64,000 bases of DNA from Cyanophora paradoxa (Eukaryota; Glaucocystophyceae; Cyanophorales; Cyanophoraceae). The position numbers and the translations under genes are program-made. The stretch is from assembly GCA_004431415.1 (NCBI GenBank), contig QPMI01000143.1:124001-188000 (forward strand), written 5' to 3'. Under the pieces are notes generated by a model that saw nothing but the letters and a program-made list of their open reading frames with translations, searched no databases and was not told the origin of the DNA. This document shows, in pieces, positions 1-11,742 of this stretch (position 1 is the stretch's first letter; the number at the start of each line of letters is the position of its first letter).

Positions 1-1464
1 GCGCGGGTCGCGGGCGCACGTCGCACGCGCGGCGGAAGGTGGTTTCGGCGGCGGAGCAGGCGGCGGCGTCGTCCCACCAGTCGGCCGGGCCGCCCCGCAG
101 GCCGCGCCGCGCCAACGCATCCCACGCCTCCTGCCCCCCGACCGCGCCGGTCAGATCCGATCCGATCAAATCAGCTCAGATCGGGGGGCGCGCCTCGCTG
201 TCGGGGAAGTCGCGCTCGAGGGAGTCGAACACGTCCTGCTCCAGCTGCCGCCCGATCCCGTCGAAGTCCCTCGCCATCTCGGCGAAGCGGAGTCGGAAGG
301 GCACGTCGCCCGGGACGGCGGCGGCGGCGTTGCGGTAGACGGCGCAGGGGACGGCGCCGGCGAGGAAGCGCCGCTGCGCATCCGAGCGCTTCGAGGTCTC
401 GCCCCGCTCCGCCTTGCGGAGGCCCAGGTCGTCCGCCCCGTCGCCCTCCCCGCCCGGGATCGCCGCCACGTCGATCGAGGCCGCCCCCGCCGGCCCGGCG
501 CCCCCGCGCCCGCCCTCGTCATCTCCGCCGTCGATCCCGAGGATGCGCCGCCGCTCCGCGACCTTGTACACGTAGAGCAGCTCCAGGCGGCAGTACTCGT
601 GCCACAGCTTCTGCGCCGCCGGGTTGATCCGCAGCGCCCGCTGCAGCAGCACTGCGCGGCGCCCGGGCCCGGGCGTGAGCGGCGGGCGAGGGAAGGGGGG
701 CCGGCCGGGCCGCACCGCGGGCGGTCTGGATGTTGTTGTTCGACTCGAACTCCCACGACGCCGCCGCGATCCACAGCCCGGGCTTCGTCGGGTGCAGCTG
801 CAGCGCGCTGCGGGGCGCGGCACGGCGCGGGTCGGGTCGGGCGGGGCGGGGTGCGCGGGCGCGCCGGCGGGCGGGGCGCGGCGCACCGCGCGAAGGTCTT
901 GCCGAGGACCTTGGAAGATCCCTGCTTGCGGCAGAAGTCGATGTACTGGAGCCAGAGGCGCACGTCGCCCTTGAACTTGCGCAGCGCCCGCTCGAAGATG
1001 AAGTGGATGCGGCGGATCATGCCGAAGTCGCCCGCCCCGGGCTTGCTCTCGATCTCTGCGGGTGCCGCTCTCACGCGCGCCAAGGCACGCGCGCGACGGG
1101 ACGCACGTAGGCGGGCTCGGCGGAGCGCGCGCAGCTCCTCAAGCTGCAGCTCGTACTGCGCGTAGCGGATGAAGTCGGCCTTGAGCGGCGCTCGTCGCCT
1201 CAGCAGGTACTCGAAGTTCGTCCGCTTCTTCACGATCGCCTTGATCTCCTCCTGCGCTCCGCGGACGCGACGTCAGGCGCGATCGCGGCGAGCGGTCGGG
1301 AGCGCGGAGGTCGACGACCGAGGCGGCCCGCGGATCGCTCCTGGGCCTTAGCTAGAGCACGCTGGAAGCCGCCGCGTACGCACCGAGCTGAAGATGCCCT
1401 TGCGCTCCAAGTCCTGCAGCTCGGGCACCATCTCTTCGAGGATCTGCTGCACTACGTCTCCCAT
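1..1464 (-). CDS. UTP6: UTP6 homologue, U3 snoRNP / small-subunit processome protein (partial, multi-exon)
   Basis: UTP6 is a HAT-repeat subunit of the nucleolar small-subunit processome, which acts in 18S pre-rRNA processing. The first exon starts at an ATG at 1464 with MGDVVQQILEEMVPELQDLE, the expected N-terminus. After an intron the next exon holds KKRTNFEYLLRRRAPLKADF and then VRLWLQYIDFCRKQGSSKVL, the UTP6/HAT signature. Later exons hold LWIAAASWEFESNNNIQTAR and RINPAAQKLWHEYCRLELLY, and then FAEMARDFDGIG and LERDFPD. Introns are short and GC-rich, for example about 826-892 and about 650-718. One intron near 130-200 may use a GC donor. The gene continues past base 1, where EAWDALARRGL is readable on the minus strand. 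The family assignment is recognition from memory; exon edges are approximate. Confidence 0.9.
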
Positions 1465-2107
1465 CTTCGCTCCCGGTTCCCAAGTCCACGCCCGAGGCGG
1501 ATTTGAAGGTGCCGGCTCGCCGGCTTGCTTGGAATGCCCGGGTACGGCAAATTCTGCTTGTTGGACGAGCGGCTCGTATTCTCGCGGAGCCCGCCAGCGG
1601 AGCCAGTTCTGTCGCTCCCTGTCTCATCAGAGGAGCCAGCGTATTCGAAATCGAGCGCCTCGTTGCGGCGTGCGACGCCGGCGGAGCGCGACTCGCACAC
1701 TCGACCGGCCGCGGCGCGGATTCGCAGAGGAAGACCTTGTGCAGTGTTCAACATACAAAAATAGCGGCGGCTTCTCCCCGGCGGCACCCGGTCATGGCGC
1801 CGGCTTGAGATTGACCCGGCGAACGTCGGAGCTGACTCCGGGCGTACGCGTGCCCCGCAGCTCGCGTGAGCTCGCTAGAGGGTGAGTATGTGTGTGCGCG
1901 TGTGCACTTCGTGCCGTCGCGTCGGCCTCACGAACGCATCGTTTGCGCAGATTGGAACGATCAAATTCGACTGCAGCTGCCGAGCTCGAGCGCGGACGCG
2001 TGAGAGGGCCAGCAGTGCGCACCAACAGTACGTAGATTGTTGCTCGCTTGCTTCTTTGGGTTTCCCGGCCGGCCCGCTGACATACAGCGCGCATGTTTGC
2101 GAAGCCA
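1465..2107. other. divergent intergenic spacer between UTP6 and the helicase locus
   Basis: About 640 bases separate the UTP6 start codon (minus strand) from the first plausible start on the plus strand. The spacer presumably holds both 5' UTRs and a shared promoter. I see no conserved element that I can name. Open frames here lack any recognisable family and overlap one another. Confidence 0.4.
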
Positions 2108-3195
2108 TGGCCAGCTGCAGGCGCTGCCCGCGGCCGCGCCGGGCCGGCGCGCCGGCGCCCAGGCCAGAGCTCGAGCTTGGCGAGCTCGAGCAACCGATGA
2201 CCTCCTCTGAAGCTGAGAAGAGCCAGGACCTGCGACGCCTGCGCAGCTCCGGCGGCCACCGCATGCGCACCAGCAGCGCTGCAGCAGTTGCAGCTGCTGA
2301 TCATGTGCGCCTTCGCGGGAAGCTTCTCCTCCCGCGGCCGGAGGACAAGACACCGGAGGATGAGACAACATCGTCGGCTGCGAATGCGGATGCATATGAC
2401 GATGACGGTAGCGACGTGTCTGAGGAAGAAGAGGAAGAAAGTGAGCCGATAGGAGAGGTTTCTAGTGCTGCGGGCACTCGTGATCAAGATGCTGATCATG
2501 ATCTTGATGCCCGGGCGCAGTTCAGCTGATCCCCGTGGAAATGGATGTTCCAGGATCCGTTGGAGTGCGGAATCGGAAGATGAAGTTCGAGCCCGTTGTA
2601 CTGGTGTGCAGGAATCACTCCGCAGCCGCCCATACCAGTTGCAAAATCGCTCCTAATGCCCTTCAATCTAGGATGGCGAGCCAGCGCTCGAAGATAAAGA
2701 GCGCTTCGTGAAAGGATCTATCTTCCCTTGCGGACCCATGTGGATCGACACTTTCTCCCTGAGCCACGCCGGGACCATTTTGAAGGTGCTTTAATTTCTC
2801 CTTATTCCGCCCATATGCATCCTTCGAATTCACGCCGCCCCATGCACTCTCATGAGCAGCACCCGGATCACGCCCCTGACTTCGAACTGTGCGACAAGGA
2901 GAATGAACGAGATCTCCAGGCCTTCCTCACAGGAAGCGAGAAGGAAGGCGGTTGCGGACTTGGAGGAGAATCCCTGGCCGCGCTTTCTGAAACCGCCCGA
3001 GCCGCCGGGCTCACTCTGGCGCCCTGCAACATCCCTCGCCTTCTGCGAGAGACCCCGCTGCCATTGAATACGGAGCACCAGTACCCGCGAGGCTGCCAGA
3101 CTTACGCTGACGCGGTTCAGACGCCTCATGGGCTCGCCGTGCTTCATTGGGAGCTCGTACGGTGCTCCGCTTACTCTAATGTCATAATTTTCTAA
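2108..3195 (+). CDS. candidate 5' exons: acidic low-complexity protein segment, possibly the N-terminus of the helicase gene
   Basis: An ATG at 2108 opens a frame to 2529 that starts MASCRRCPRPRR and ends in an acidic, serine-rich tract (DDDGSDVSEEEEEESEP near 2395-2450). Further open segments follow at about 2690-2785 (RFVKGSIFPCGPMWIDTF, ending at a possible GT donor) and about 2840-3195. They lie just upstream of the helicase exons on the same strand. They could be its 5' exons or a separate small gene. No domain was recognised, and splice joints are guesses. Confidence 0.35.
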
Positions 3196-3228
3196 CTATT
3201 TCCTCATGCATGACCACACGAGGCAGGT

Positions 3229-6200
3229 TCCTGTCGGTCTGCTATGGCGGATCGGGCCTGGCGAGCTTCTTCGGGCCGCCGAAGGGGGGCAGCAAAAAGC
3301 GCTCCGAGTACGCGAGGTCGCTCGCGCAGGCGGCTAAGTGGGTGCGCGAGGAAGCGCACGTTTTCGCCTTCGAACATCTGCTGAACGAGAGCCGCGTCCG
3401 CGGGCCGGTGTGCTCTGCCGAGCTTTCAGTTCACTGTTAATGATGATCATGAACGAATGAGCGACATGCGCAGACGTGGAGGAGAGAGATCAAGCGTCGG
3501 AGCGGGGTCCGGCCGCTGCAGCTCCTGGAGATGGCGCAAGAGCGTCTGGGGCCGGAGGCGTCGCGCGAGATGACTCCAGAAGAAAAAGAGATGGTTCTAG
3601 TGTACGACAAAATCACTTCAGACTACATGGCGAAAGGCCACACGTGCGTTAGCGTTTCTTATAATTACACGCCCCTGGCCATGGTGGCCTTGAATTTCGG
3701 AAACATCGGGATTCGATTCTATTTGTATATATCTAATTTGTATGCGCAGATTCGTAGACAAGTGGGAACTTACAGCCTCACACGACAGCCATGTTCGGCG
3801 CTGTGCAATTCGCGAACTCCTGCAGAGAGGAGTGCTGGTGGAGTGCGAGGGGGCGTCGGGGGTCGCCCGCAGCGAGATCTTTGCCGCGGAGCAGCGCATC
3901 GCAGACGCCCTCTTCAGACACGAGGGGCAGTCCTCCTTCGCGTCCACGGTCTCAGGCCTTGATGATTCGATCTTTCTCGACGAATCGCCCTATCGCGAGG
4001 CGGATTTGGATGCCGCTGCGCCCTCTGCACATGCACACGACAGTGGCAGCTGCAGCTGGCTTGCAAGCGAGCTCCAAACGGCGCCCGTGACTCCACCTGC
4101 AGCTGTCGCGGTGCGCAAATTTGCGCTTTTCGTCGAATTCGCGCGAATCTTCAAATACGCATGAAGCCCTGGTTTCGCCATTCATGCGGGGGCACGCAGG
4201 CTGCCGAAACGGGGTCAGCATCTAGATCTGCTCCCGGTGGAAGTTGCTTGCTTGCCGAGGACGTTAGACATGTATCGGCTTCGGATCCAGATATCCCGGT
4301 GAAGGACCCGCCCATCAAGGTACCGGTGCACTTGCTCAGCAGCTCGTAACTTTATAATTACTTGAGCTTGGATGGGTTTAATTTGGTCAGGTCTTGCCGC
4401 AGGTTGTTAACTATAATAACTTGAGTTAATATCGATATCGCGCACGTGCAGGTGCCGGCCCTCAGGCCAGCTCAAAAAACAATCGTCAAGTCCATCCATC
4501 AGAACCCTATCACGGTGCGTTTAGCATCGTTTTTCGGTTGTTGGCCTTCCAAGCTCACGCGCGCGCGGCATGCGCAGATCATCAGCGCTGCCGCGGGATG
4601 CGGAAAAACATACCTTTTCATTGAATCTATGCGGCCGTTCCCGAAATCCCAACGGCAACTGATTTTGGCGCCGACTGGCGCAGCTTGTGTCACTCTCGAC
4701 TCCCGGTTCGCTTCGAAAATCTTTATCGCAATTGGCTGCGCATGCGTACACTAATACTATGACTGTTCCCGCAGGATTAAGCAGCTTGCAGAGCCGCTAG
4801 AGCCGAAGCCGGATATTCGGACCCTCCACAGCCTTTACGGTAAAATCCGCGAGACGTTTCGGAACATGCAAAACCAGCAAGAAGAGGATCCCGATTGCGT
4901 GCGGCCACAAAGATGCAATTGCAGGACCTGCAAGCGCATGGAGAGCCCGTGGGGCGATATCGTCGCGCTTTGCATAGGTGACTGCGCATGCGCACTAGAA
5001 CTCGGTCCTCTATAGCTTATAAAATCGAATCTTGAGCTCAAATATCAATGCATATGCCCCTTTGATCATGATTCTCGATCGTGATCACTCTCCATCTAAG
5101 CGATCGCTCAGACGAGGTCGGCCTGGCAGACATCAAGACCCTCGCTCGGGTTTGCGCCCCATAGCTACGTTTAGGTCTCTTCGAAATATTTATAATTAAT
5201 TTTCTTATTACAAATCCGGATCTAATTCCGGCGCGCGATCGCGATCCAAATCCGGATCTAATTACGATCGCGCGATCCTTCTCGCAGGTGCTCGAGGCTG
5301 TCGTGGAGAAGGAGATGCCCAACGGAAAGCGTTTCTTCCATGGCTTGCAGCATATCATTTTAATGGGTGATGTGAATCAGGTGCGATACTCTGCATGTAC
5401 AGTCGACGTCGAGCCTTCGATTCACAGATCGATATCCTGCTAACTACCGTCTTAATGTTAATAATCGCAGCTCCCTCCAGTGGGTCCCGGTGCCAGTCTT
5501 CGCGACTGCTGGATCGCTCTATTTCATCAGTACTGCCACAAGTGCGTTCTTTGAATAATTTGGCGATAGCTATCACAATTTTCGATCAGGTTTCTTTTCT
5601 CATATCGGAAATTTCATTATCAGGCTCACTGAAAACCTGCGCTCGCCTGACTGCGCGAGTCTTGTTAGGCTCGGCAACTGGACGCTCGATGTGCGCATCC
5701 CACCCCGCGCGCACCCCGCCATCCCCCACTTCGGATGTCGTTTTTACGATGCGCTGCTAATGGTCTCTCGGACGCAGCCGGGCGAGCAAGCGCCAGCGTT
5801 CGACAATAAGATCGAGATCGGGGACCCCAGGACCTCGTCTATCCCTACCTTTCCCGCCGAAGCGCGCGGCACTTGGAAGTGAGTCGAAGTCGATCTCCCT
5901 TCTTTGATTGATTAATATTGTACCTCACGCTCTACGGGCTCTTGCAGCGTGCAGTGGCCGTCCGAGACCGCGGCCTTGGGGGAGTCGCTCCTCCCGCTCC
6001 TCCGCAGCCTCGCACCCGTGCGCTTCAATCTGGACTTATGAGAATGGCAGCGGCCACGTAATTATATAACGTCAGCTAACATTAACGTGCAAATGTTCAG
6101 CATCATCTCAGCGACCCTTTCGGCTACTTGATCGTGGCTGCGACAAACAAGGTGCCCTGCCCTATATCTAGGCCTCCTGATCGTCACCTTAAGCTTGGGC

Positions 6201-7156
6201 GGCTCTCTTATGCGGGCCTTTGCAGACGGTAAACCAGGCGAACCAGGCCGCCTGCGAGGTGCTGCAGGCAAGGCAATGGAAGCGCGGGGTCTTCGCGCCC
6301 GGGGACAAGGTGCGCCTCTAGATCTAGATCTGCTGTCTCGGTCCGTCTCGCTCGGCATCTCAGAGCCTCGAGCTCGCAGGTCGTTCTCCGCAAGAACGAC
6401 CCCGGCGTGAAGGTTTTCAGCCTCGCCAAGAAGTACGCAACTGCAGAGGCTGCGCGCGACGCCGGCCGGACGCGGGAAGTGCCGGGCGGCACCGGCGAGT
6501 CGCAGCGCGAGGCGGGGGAGGTCGATGTACATGTCTTCAACGGGCGGCAGGCTGTGGTCATGGCGGTCTTCGACGGGAAGCTCAGCAGAACGGACGGCGT
6601 CGACGTCGTCGAGGCCGCGCAGCGCGATGCCGATGCGCGGGCCCCGGCTGTGTGGGAGCCGTGCGAGGGGGACGTCGGGATGGAGAACTGCGTCCTCGAA
6701 TCGACGGCGGATGCGCGGCGCCGGGGCCTCGCGCGCATGCTCGTGCGCGCCCGATCGCTTTCTTCGGCTTTGCCTCACGCGTCTGTCCAGGAGCTCCGGT
6801 TCGAGGGCGGCAAGCGCGCCATCTTCAAGCTCAGCACCCTCCGCCGCCACGGCCTGCAGCACGGTGCCCAGCTCCAGGCCATTCGGCGACGCGATCTCGA
6901 GCAGCGCGCCTAGGCCTGACGCGCTCCCTGCACTCGCAGCCTGGGCTCGAACCATCATGACGGCCCAGGGCGGCCAGGCCAAGGTATGCCTAGACGTCGA
7001 CCTGGCGAGGGTTTCGAGCTCAAGCTTCGAAACTGACGCGACGTGCATCCGCAGCTCGTGATGTTTGTGATGGAGCCCTGGCAGAACCAGCACGGCAGCG
7101 ACGTGTTCCTCAACCGGCGCGCTCGCCTCGCATCCAAAATCGAATATGAGATTTAA
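3229..7156 (+). CDS. SF1 helicase of the Pif1/RecD class, multi-exon
   Basis: This gene probably encodes an ATP-dependent DNA helicase. Visible exons include about 3229-3405 (ASFFGPPKGGSKK), about 3471-3646, about 3751-4140, 4452-4513, about 4578-4700 (Walker A in ISAAAGCGKTYLF, then APTGAA), about 4774-4977 (DIRTLHSLYG), 5288-5380 (HIILMGDVNQ), 5470-5545 (LPPVGPG, completing motif III GDxxQLPPV) and about 5624 onward (LTENLRSPDCASLVRLGNW, motif IV-like). About 6400-6560 holds KNDPGVKVFSLAKKY and VHVFNGRQAVVMAVFDG, typical of the RecD2-like C-terminal part. Acceptors end in gcag in most introns. The last readable exon, ending FVMEPWQNQHG and then VFLNRRAR, lacks the usual motif VI (YTALSRAR-like) and meets a stop at 7156, about 130 bases before the PLV end. 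The gene may therefore be truncated or split by the PLV. I did not find motif II (DExx) with confidence. Confidence 0.65.
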
Positions 7157-7283
7157 TTCCTCCCACGTGGGATCTCAGGCACCACGCCTACACTGCAATC
7201 ACGAAAAAAATGGTAAAGTGGGGCTACTGTCACCACATTGATTAATTCCCAATATATCAAACAATCCCAATCAAAATCCTCTC
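7157..7283. other. AT-rich transition between the host helicase gene and the outer PLV terminal repeat
   Basis: Base composition drops from GC-rich to AT-rich near 7140-7200, before the first base of the inverted repeat at 7284. The segment has no counterpart at the right end of the element, where GC-rich host DNA begins at once after 32574. It may be host intron or UTR, or an outer part of the element lost on the right side. Confidence 0.4.
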
Positions 7284-7453
7284 GATTCTCAGTCTTTACC
7301 AATCAGAATTCAACAAATTCTCAGTCTCTCAATCACAATTAATCGAAGTTATATCTTAAATCTTATTTATCGAAGTTATATCATAATCTCGATTAATTAT
7401 ATTTAATCGAAGTTATATCTTTAATCTTATTTATCGAAGTTATATCATAATCT
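7284..7453 (+). repeat. left terminal inverted repeat of the outer PLV
   Basis: It matches the reverse complement of 32405-32574 base for base over 170 bp by eye. It begins GATTCTCAGTCTTTACC and contains several copies of the word TCGAAGTTATATC. If the element follows the Polinton rule of starting with AG, the first base would be 7291 rather than 7284. Confidence 0.92.
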
Positions 7454-7792
7454 AGGTTTAATCCTCATTGATTCTTTCATATAAAAATTATCTGATAATC
7501 TGAATGAAAATGGAGACAAATACAATTAAGAAGTTATAATAAAAATCTGGAGACAAATTACAAATTATCTGATAATCTGAATAAAAATGGAGACAATTAA
7601 TCGAAGTTATATCTTAAATCTTATTTATCGAAGTTATATCATAATCTCGATTAATTATATTTAATCGAAGTTATATCTTAAATCTTATTTATCGAAGTTA
7701 TATCATAATCTAGGTTTAATCCTCATTGATTCTTTCATATAAAAATTATCTGATAATCTGAATAAAAATGGAGACAAATACAATTAAGAAGT
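7339..7792 (+). repeat. tandem duplication of about 258 bp at the left end
   Basis: The block 7339-7535 recurs at 7597-7792. Each copy runs from the TCGAAGTTATATC iterons through the leader and the first codons of the DUF5710-like gene (ATGGAGACAAATACAATTAA). In the upstream copy near 7508 the frame stops after about nine codons, so the downstream copy carries the intact gene start. Confidence 0.85.
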
Positions 7793-8130
7793 TTTACTTT
7801 GATTGTGATTACAATGATCGAAAAATCGCAAAAGAGAAAGGAGCAAAATGGGATTATGAAATGAAACTTTGGTATACAGAAGATGCAAATAGTGATTTAC
7901 TGAAAGAATTCCAAACGATTAATGAAAAAGAAATTAAATACAGAAACGAGAAGATCTACTGCAAAGTTCAATTTAAAGATAATTTCGATGCAAAGTGTAT
8001 GGGACTCAGATGGGATCCTGTAAACAAAGGGTGGTATGTAAAAGGAATTCACCACAAAGATGTATTTCAAAGATTCAAACCAGTTACAAGATTTATTGAA
8101 TCAGATGATGGATCTGATATTAAAGCTTAA
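7768..8130 (+). CDS. small protein with two DUF5710-like repeats
   Basis: The 120-residue protein has two copies of a short motif. The first is near residues 8-46 (KIAKEKGAKWDYEMKLWY), the second near 62-105 (AKCMGLRWDPVNKGWYV). The pattern AK-x-GA/L-x-WD...K-x-WY is that of DUF5710, a small domain common in phage and giant-virus proteins and of unknown function. The start is the ATG at 7768, in the second copy of a duplicated leader. The gene converges on the integrase gene and overlaps its end by four bases. The inner PLV has no counterpart. The role is unknown. Confidence 0.7.
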   Translation: METNTIKKFYFDCDYNDRKIAKEKGAKWDYEMKLWYTEDANSDLLKEFQTINEKEIKYRNEKIYCKVQFKDNFDAKCMGLRWDPVNKGWYVKGIHHKDVFQRFKPVTRFIESDDGSDIKA

Positions 8131-9209
8131 CGTTTAGTTAATCCACTTCTCAAATTATATCTCTTTCTCACTACTTTCTTACGATTTGGTTTTATTCCTT
8201 CTTTTTGGGAAACCACTCGATTCACATTTGTGGTTTTCTTTACCCTCTCAACTCTCTTTTGGGTTGGTATCTTTACGACAGCCTCTTTATCTACTTTTTG
8301 CAACTCATTTATTTTGAATTTCCTTCGAACTTCACGAACTGTTTCACCTTCATTATCCTCCAAGAGTTTGTATTTATTCTGAACTTTACCAGCCACCTTA
8401 AACACTTTCTCACTGAACCTTGCACCCTCTTTCTCGAAAACTCCCTTTGGATTCACAGCCCTCACATAATCTCCTTCTTGCACTGTTGGTAATCCCTCTC
8501 TCACATGCTTATTATGCAGTGAATCACGAAAGTAAACATACGATTCCTTTTCTTTATTTCCATACACAGCATTTGGAGAATCATTCTTCAGTGAACTGTG
8601 TGGACTGTTATTGTAAGTCGCCAACACATCTTCATAAACTTCAGTCCACTTCGAGTTCCCAGTTGACTTTATAGCCTTCCTTAAATACTGCTTGATTGTT
8701 CTTGTGAACCTATCAACTATTCCGAGTTTATCCCCAACTGTAATGTGGTCATCTTTTGCAATGTCTGTGTATAAAACCACACCATTATCCTCACACCATT
8801 TCTTGTAAATATTCCCTGAAAACTCCTTATCTCCGGAAAGAGCTTGGACTGTTCCAGCTTGGCTTTTAAATTTGTTTAGAATCTCAATCTTCTTCTCATC
8901 GTTCTTCTCCTTCCCAGTGACCATTTTGAAAGGAAATATAAAACCCTTCCTACTCAAAATATCTACGAATACTAGCATGCGATCCACACCATAGTTTGCG
9001 GTCTTATAATCCTTGAAATATATAATATCAACCTGAAAAGAATTGGGTGGGGCTACGATTCTAAGAAACGATTTCGGCTTGGTAGGCTTCTTGAAAATCT
9101 GATTCAATTCACTGTTTTTAAATCTCTTTTTCAATTCATCCTCATCAAACTTTACACCCTCATTGATTAGCTTTTGTCTATATTTTGTATAGCTCAATAC
9201 CTGCTCCAT
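8127..9209 (-). CDS. DDE (retroviral-type, RVE) integrase of the outer PLV
   Basis: The 360-residue protein would catalyse insertion of the linear viral genome. The catalytic core shows FQVDIIYFKDY (first D), VDILSRKG, then QALSGDKEFSGN (second D), and GIVDRFTRTIKQYL, where other families have the catalytic E. About 38 residues lie between the second D and the D of VDRF, so it reads as D-D-D rather than D-D-E. A C-terminal SH3-like region follows (GDYVRAVNPKG and KYKLLEDNEG), then a basic tail ending YNLRSGLTKR. It lies downstream of the polymerase on the same strand. It is clearly diverged from the inner copy while sharing the same layout. Confidence 0.9.
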   Translation of the reverse strand: MEQVLSYTKYRQKLINEGVKFDEDELKKRFKNSELNQIFKKPTKPKSFLRIVAPPNSFQVDIIYFKDYKTANYGVDRMLVFVDILSRKGFIFPFKMVTGKEKNDEKKIEILNKFKSQAGTVQALSGDKEFSGNIYKKWCEDNGVVLYTDIAKDDHITVGDKLGIVDRFTRTIKQYLRKAIKSTGNSKWTEVYEDVLATYNNSPHSSLKNDSPNAVYGNKEKESYVYFRDSLHNKHVREGLPTVQEGDYVRAVNPKGVFEKEGARFSEKVFKVAGKVQNKYKLLEDNEGETVREVRRKFKINELQKVDKEAVVKIPTQKRVERVKKTTNVNRVVSQKEGIKPNRKKVVRKRYNLRSGLTKR

Positions 9210-9270
9210 GCTTCGCTAAGGCTTGCTTGCTTGCTGCTTACAATAAGCAATCAATTTCTTTAACCTAACC

Positions 9271-11742
9271 TTAGCGAGTTCTGTAATGCCCAATTGCAAG
9301 GGTATTAACCTTATCCTCACAAAGATACCTCTTGGTATCAAGCGCATTGAATGCCCTCTTTTTCATTTCAAGTGTTGATACCTCGTGGTTTTTTGAACGA
9401 ATTCCCCTTACTGTAACAGGATCCTGCTCTTTCCCCATGACAGTATCATAGAAATGCTTATACTCTAATTTGTTTTTAACTACACATCTCTGGATTCCCT
9501 TCAACCTCTTTACAGTATCTTTCTTTACATCTTCTTCTGTAGCATTCGACTTCTCTTTTAACAAATCCTTCAACCTTTTAGCAATCACTTTTTTCACATC
9601 TTCTTCCAAACCAAGAGCCTTGACATTCAAATCCTTCAAGTACGAATATGCCTTTGGTTTGTATCCTGCAAAGTCAGTAACAATCAAATCACCTGCATCA
9701 TCTTTAAAGACACCTGGAACCTTCTTATTTTTAGGATTGTAACTAACATGTGATGGGCTGTAATCCGATTGATCAAACACATGGGAGTCAGAATTCATGT
9801 CCTTGTATAGATCCTCAGTCTCAATAATGTAATACAGCGAATCTGTGTCAGTCATGAGAAGTTTTGCTTTCGATCCATACTTCTTGCGAATGTAATCGTA
9901 ATGGAACTGATACATGACCAGTTTTGATAAATCAAGGATCGCCTGACCAACATAGATTGGTTTATCGAGAAGAATAGTTCCACGATACATTTCAACTGCT
10001 GTAAGGTTCTCGGTGATGATCTTAACCTTTTTCAGTAGAGGGTTTGCATTCAGTTTCGCCTGCTTCTCTGGGTTGTGGCAGAGTTTGATGTTGCTACGAT
10101 TCCGGACATTCTCCATGGTTTTTCCATACACCGAATTATTCATGAGCTTGTAGAAATCCTTATCGAAATCATTTTGTGCCTGCTTCCTTTTCTCAGTATT
10201 GAAATCAATGTAAGGTTTCAACCAAGCCGATTGTTTGAATTCAATCCCTCGATGGATCTTCTTCACAATCATACCCTTTGATACATAGTATTGCAGATTC
10301 TTGATGTGAAGAACGTAGTTGTGTTTGTTGTTCAGATTGGGTACCAACTTTCGGTTTCCAGGAAGCTTTTCTTCACCAAGCATTTCAAGTTGGGAAGGTG
10401 ATAACATGTCCTCAGTTACTACCATAGATTCAGGTGCTAGTGGGTAATCGCTATGCTCATCATGCAAATGATCTGGATACTCCAAATCAACCTCCAATAA
10501 TGCCCCAGTTTCACCATCAGCATCAAATTTCATGTAATCAAAGTCTTCAACGTTATCGATCCATTCGAAGTCACCAATAGGTAACTTTTGACACATAGCA
10601 AATCCATACAAATTGTTGGCATCCCATGTGATGATGTATTTTATTGGCTTTGTTGGATCAAAGTTCTTCATGTATGGATTGTTAGCCTGAGCATTCCGCG
10701 TAGTTATCATCGATATTCCACCACGAATTCCAAGCTCGAACATACGATACATTTCATCATCATCAATGTTTTCGAGAACAACCTTTGTAAGTTTCAACAT
10801 AGCATTCCAACTGAGATGTGGAGCTGAAATGAAATGGATAGGATCAAGTCCATAATCTTTATAGCATCTCTGTCGGAAATTGTGACCAAACACATCAGCA
10901 AGAAGGAACACATCGGTTTCAAGGTAGATCTTCATGTAATCTCCAAGTGTCTTGCAATCAAATGCATCCCACACCTTCTGACAATGCTTGTAGTCACTGT
11001 CGCTAATTTCACGATCATTAAGCTTTGAGAAGAAAGCCTCTTTGCTGGGAAGTTTAGTTTCGCTGAGTCTATCAAGGCAATCCAAGTAATCATAAGGGAA
11101 GAATCCCTTCCTCATCAGGAGTTCTCTTTGGATCTCCGTAATTGTATGCTTGTCACACCATTCATTGGTGTATTTATAGTTGTCTCTGTGACCGAGATTA
11201 CTAGCAAGTTTGTCAAGACTTTCTTGCATGAAATTCAGGGAATCAACGAATTTGTAGCTGTTAAAGTCGAAACACTTGAACTTCTCGAAATTCTCAGCGA
11301 TACAGCGGATCTCTTTTCCTGGGTCTGCATGCTCACCGAGAGCTTTTAGAATGTAGTGTCCATCATACCCTTTCAGATTGTGGAATATAACAGGAATTTT
11401 AGGGTTAACCCTTCTTCTCAGGTTGCATTTATCGCAGGCAGCCCCAAGATATTTACCTGTGGTATGATCATGATCCCTGACTTTCTTTGTAATGAAAACC
11501 TTACCCTCTTCGCCATATTTAACGAATTGATCCTCGCAAATGTAGCAGCATGTGGCTTCTTTGAAATTCATTTTATCATATCGATCCATCTTTATTGGCT
11601 CGACCTCTCTCACCTTTTCAAGCAACTCAGCCTCCATATTTTTGAGAGTTGTCATGAAATGATTGATTACCTCATCATCGTTGTTTGGATCTTGTTTCTG
11701 GTAGAGGACTTCTCTTAAGATCTTGTCCTTATGCATGATCAT
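9271..11742 (-). pseudogene. outer PLV protein-primed family B DNA polymerase, C-terminal part (after frameshift)
   Basis: This 823-residue frame holds most of a pPolB. It shows a zinc-type CYICEDQF...CDKCN segment, exonuclease motif II (FHNLKGYDGHYIL, near residue 118), an Exo III-like stretch (YLETDVFLLADVF), polymerase motif A (WDANNLYGFAM, around 10622), motif B (KLMNNSVYGKTM, around 10130) and motif C (MTDTDSLYYI, around 9850). The reading frame does not join the segment upstream. The missing part lies in another frame at 11739-12214, and the N-terminus lies beyond the inner PLV at 26124-27207. All catalytic residues seen here are intact, so the loss of function comes from the breaks and not from decay of motifs. 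Confidence 0.93.

Noticed and set aside
6062-7093. 343-codon minus-strand frame
   Set aside because: It is the complement of helicase exons, which show real motifs on the plus strand.
7330-7700. Likeness of ATAACTTCGATA iterons to the arms of loxP (ATAACTTCGTATA)
   Set aside because: Only a part of the 13-bp arm matches, there is no 8-bp spacer with an inverted second arm, and no tyrosine recombinase is coded in either element.
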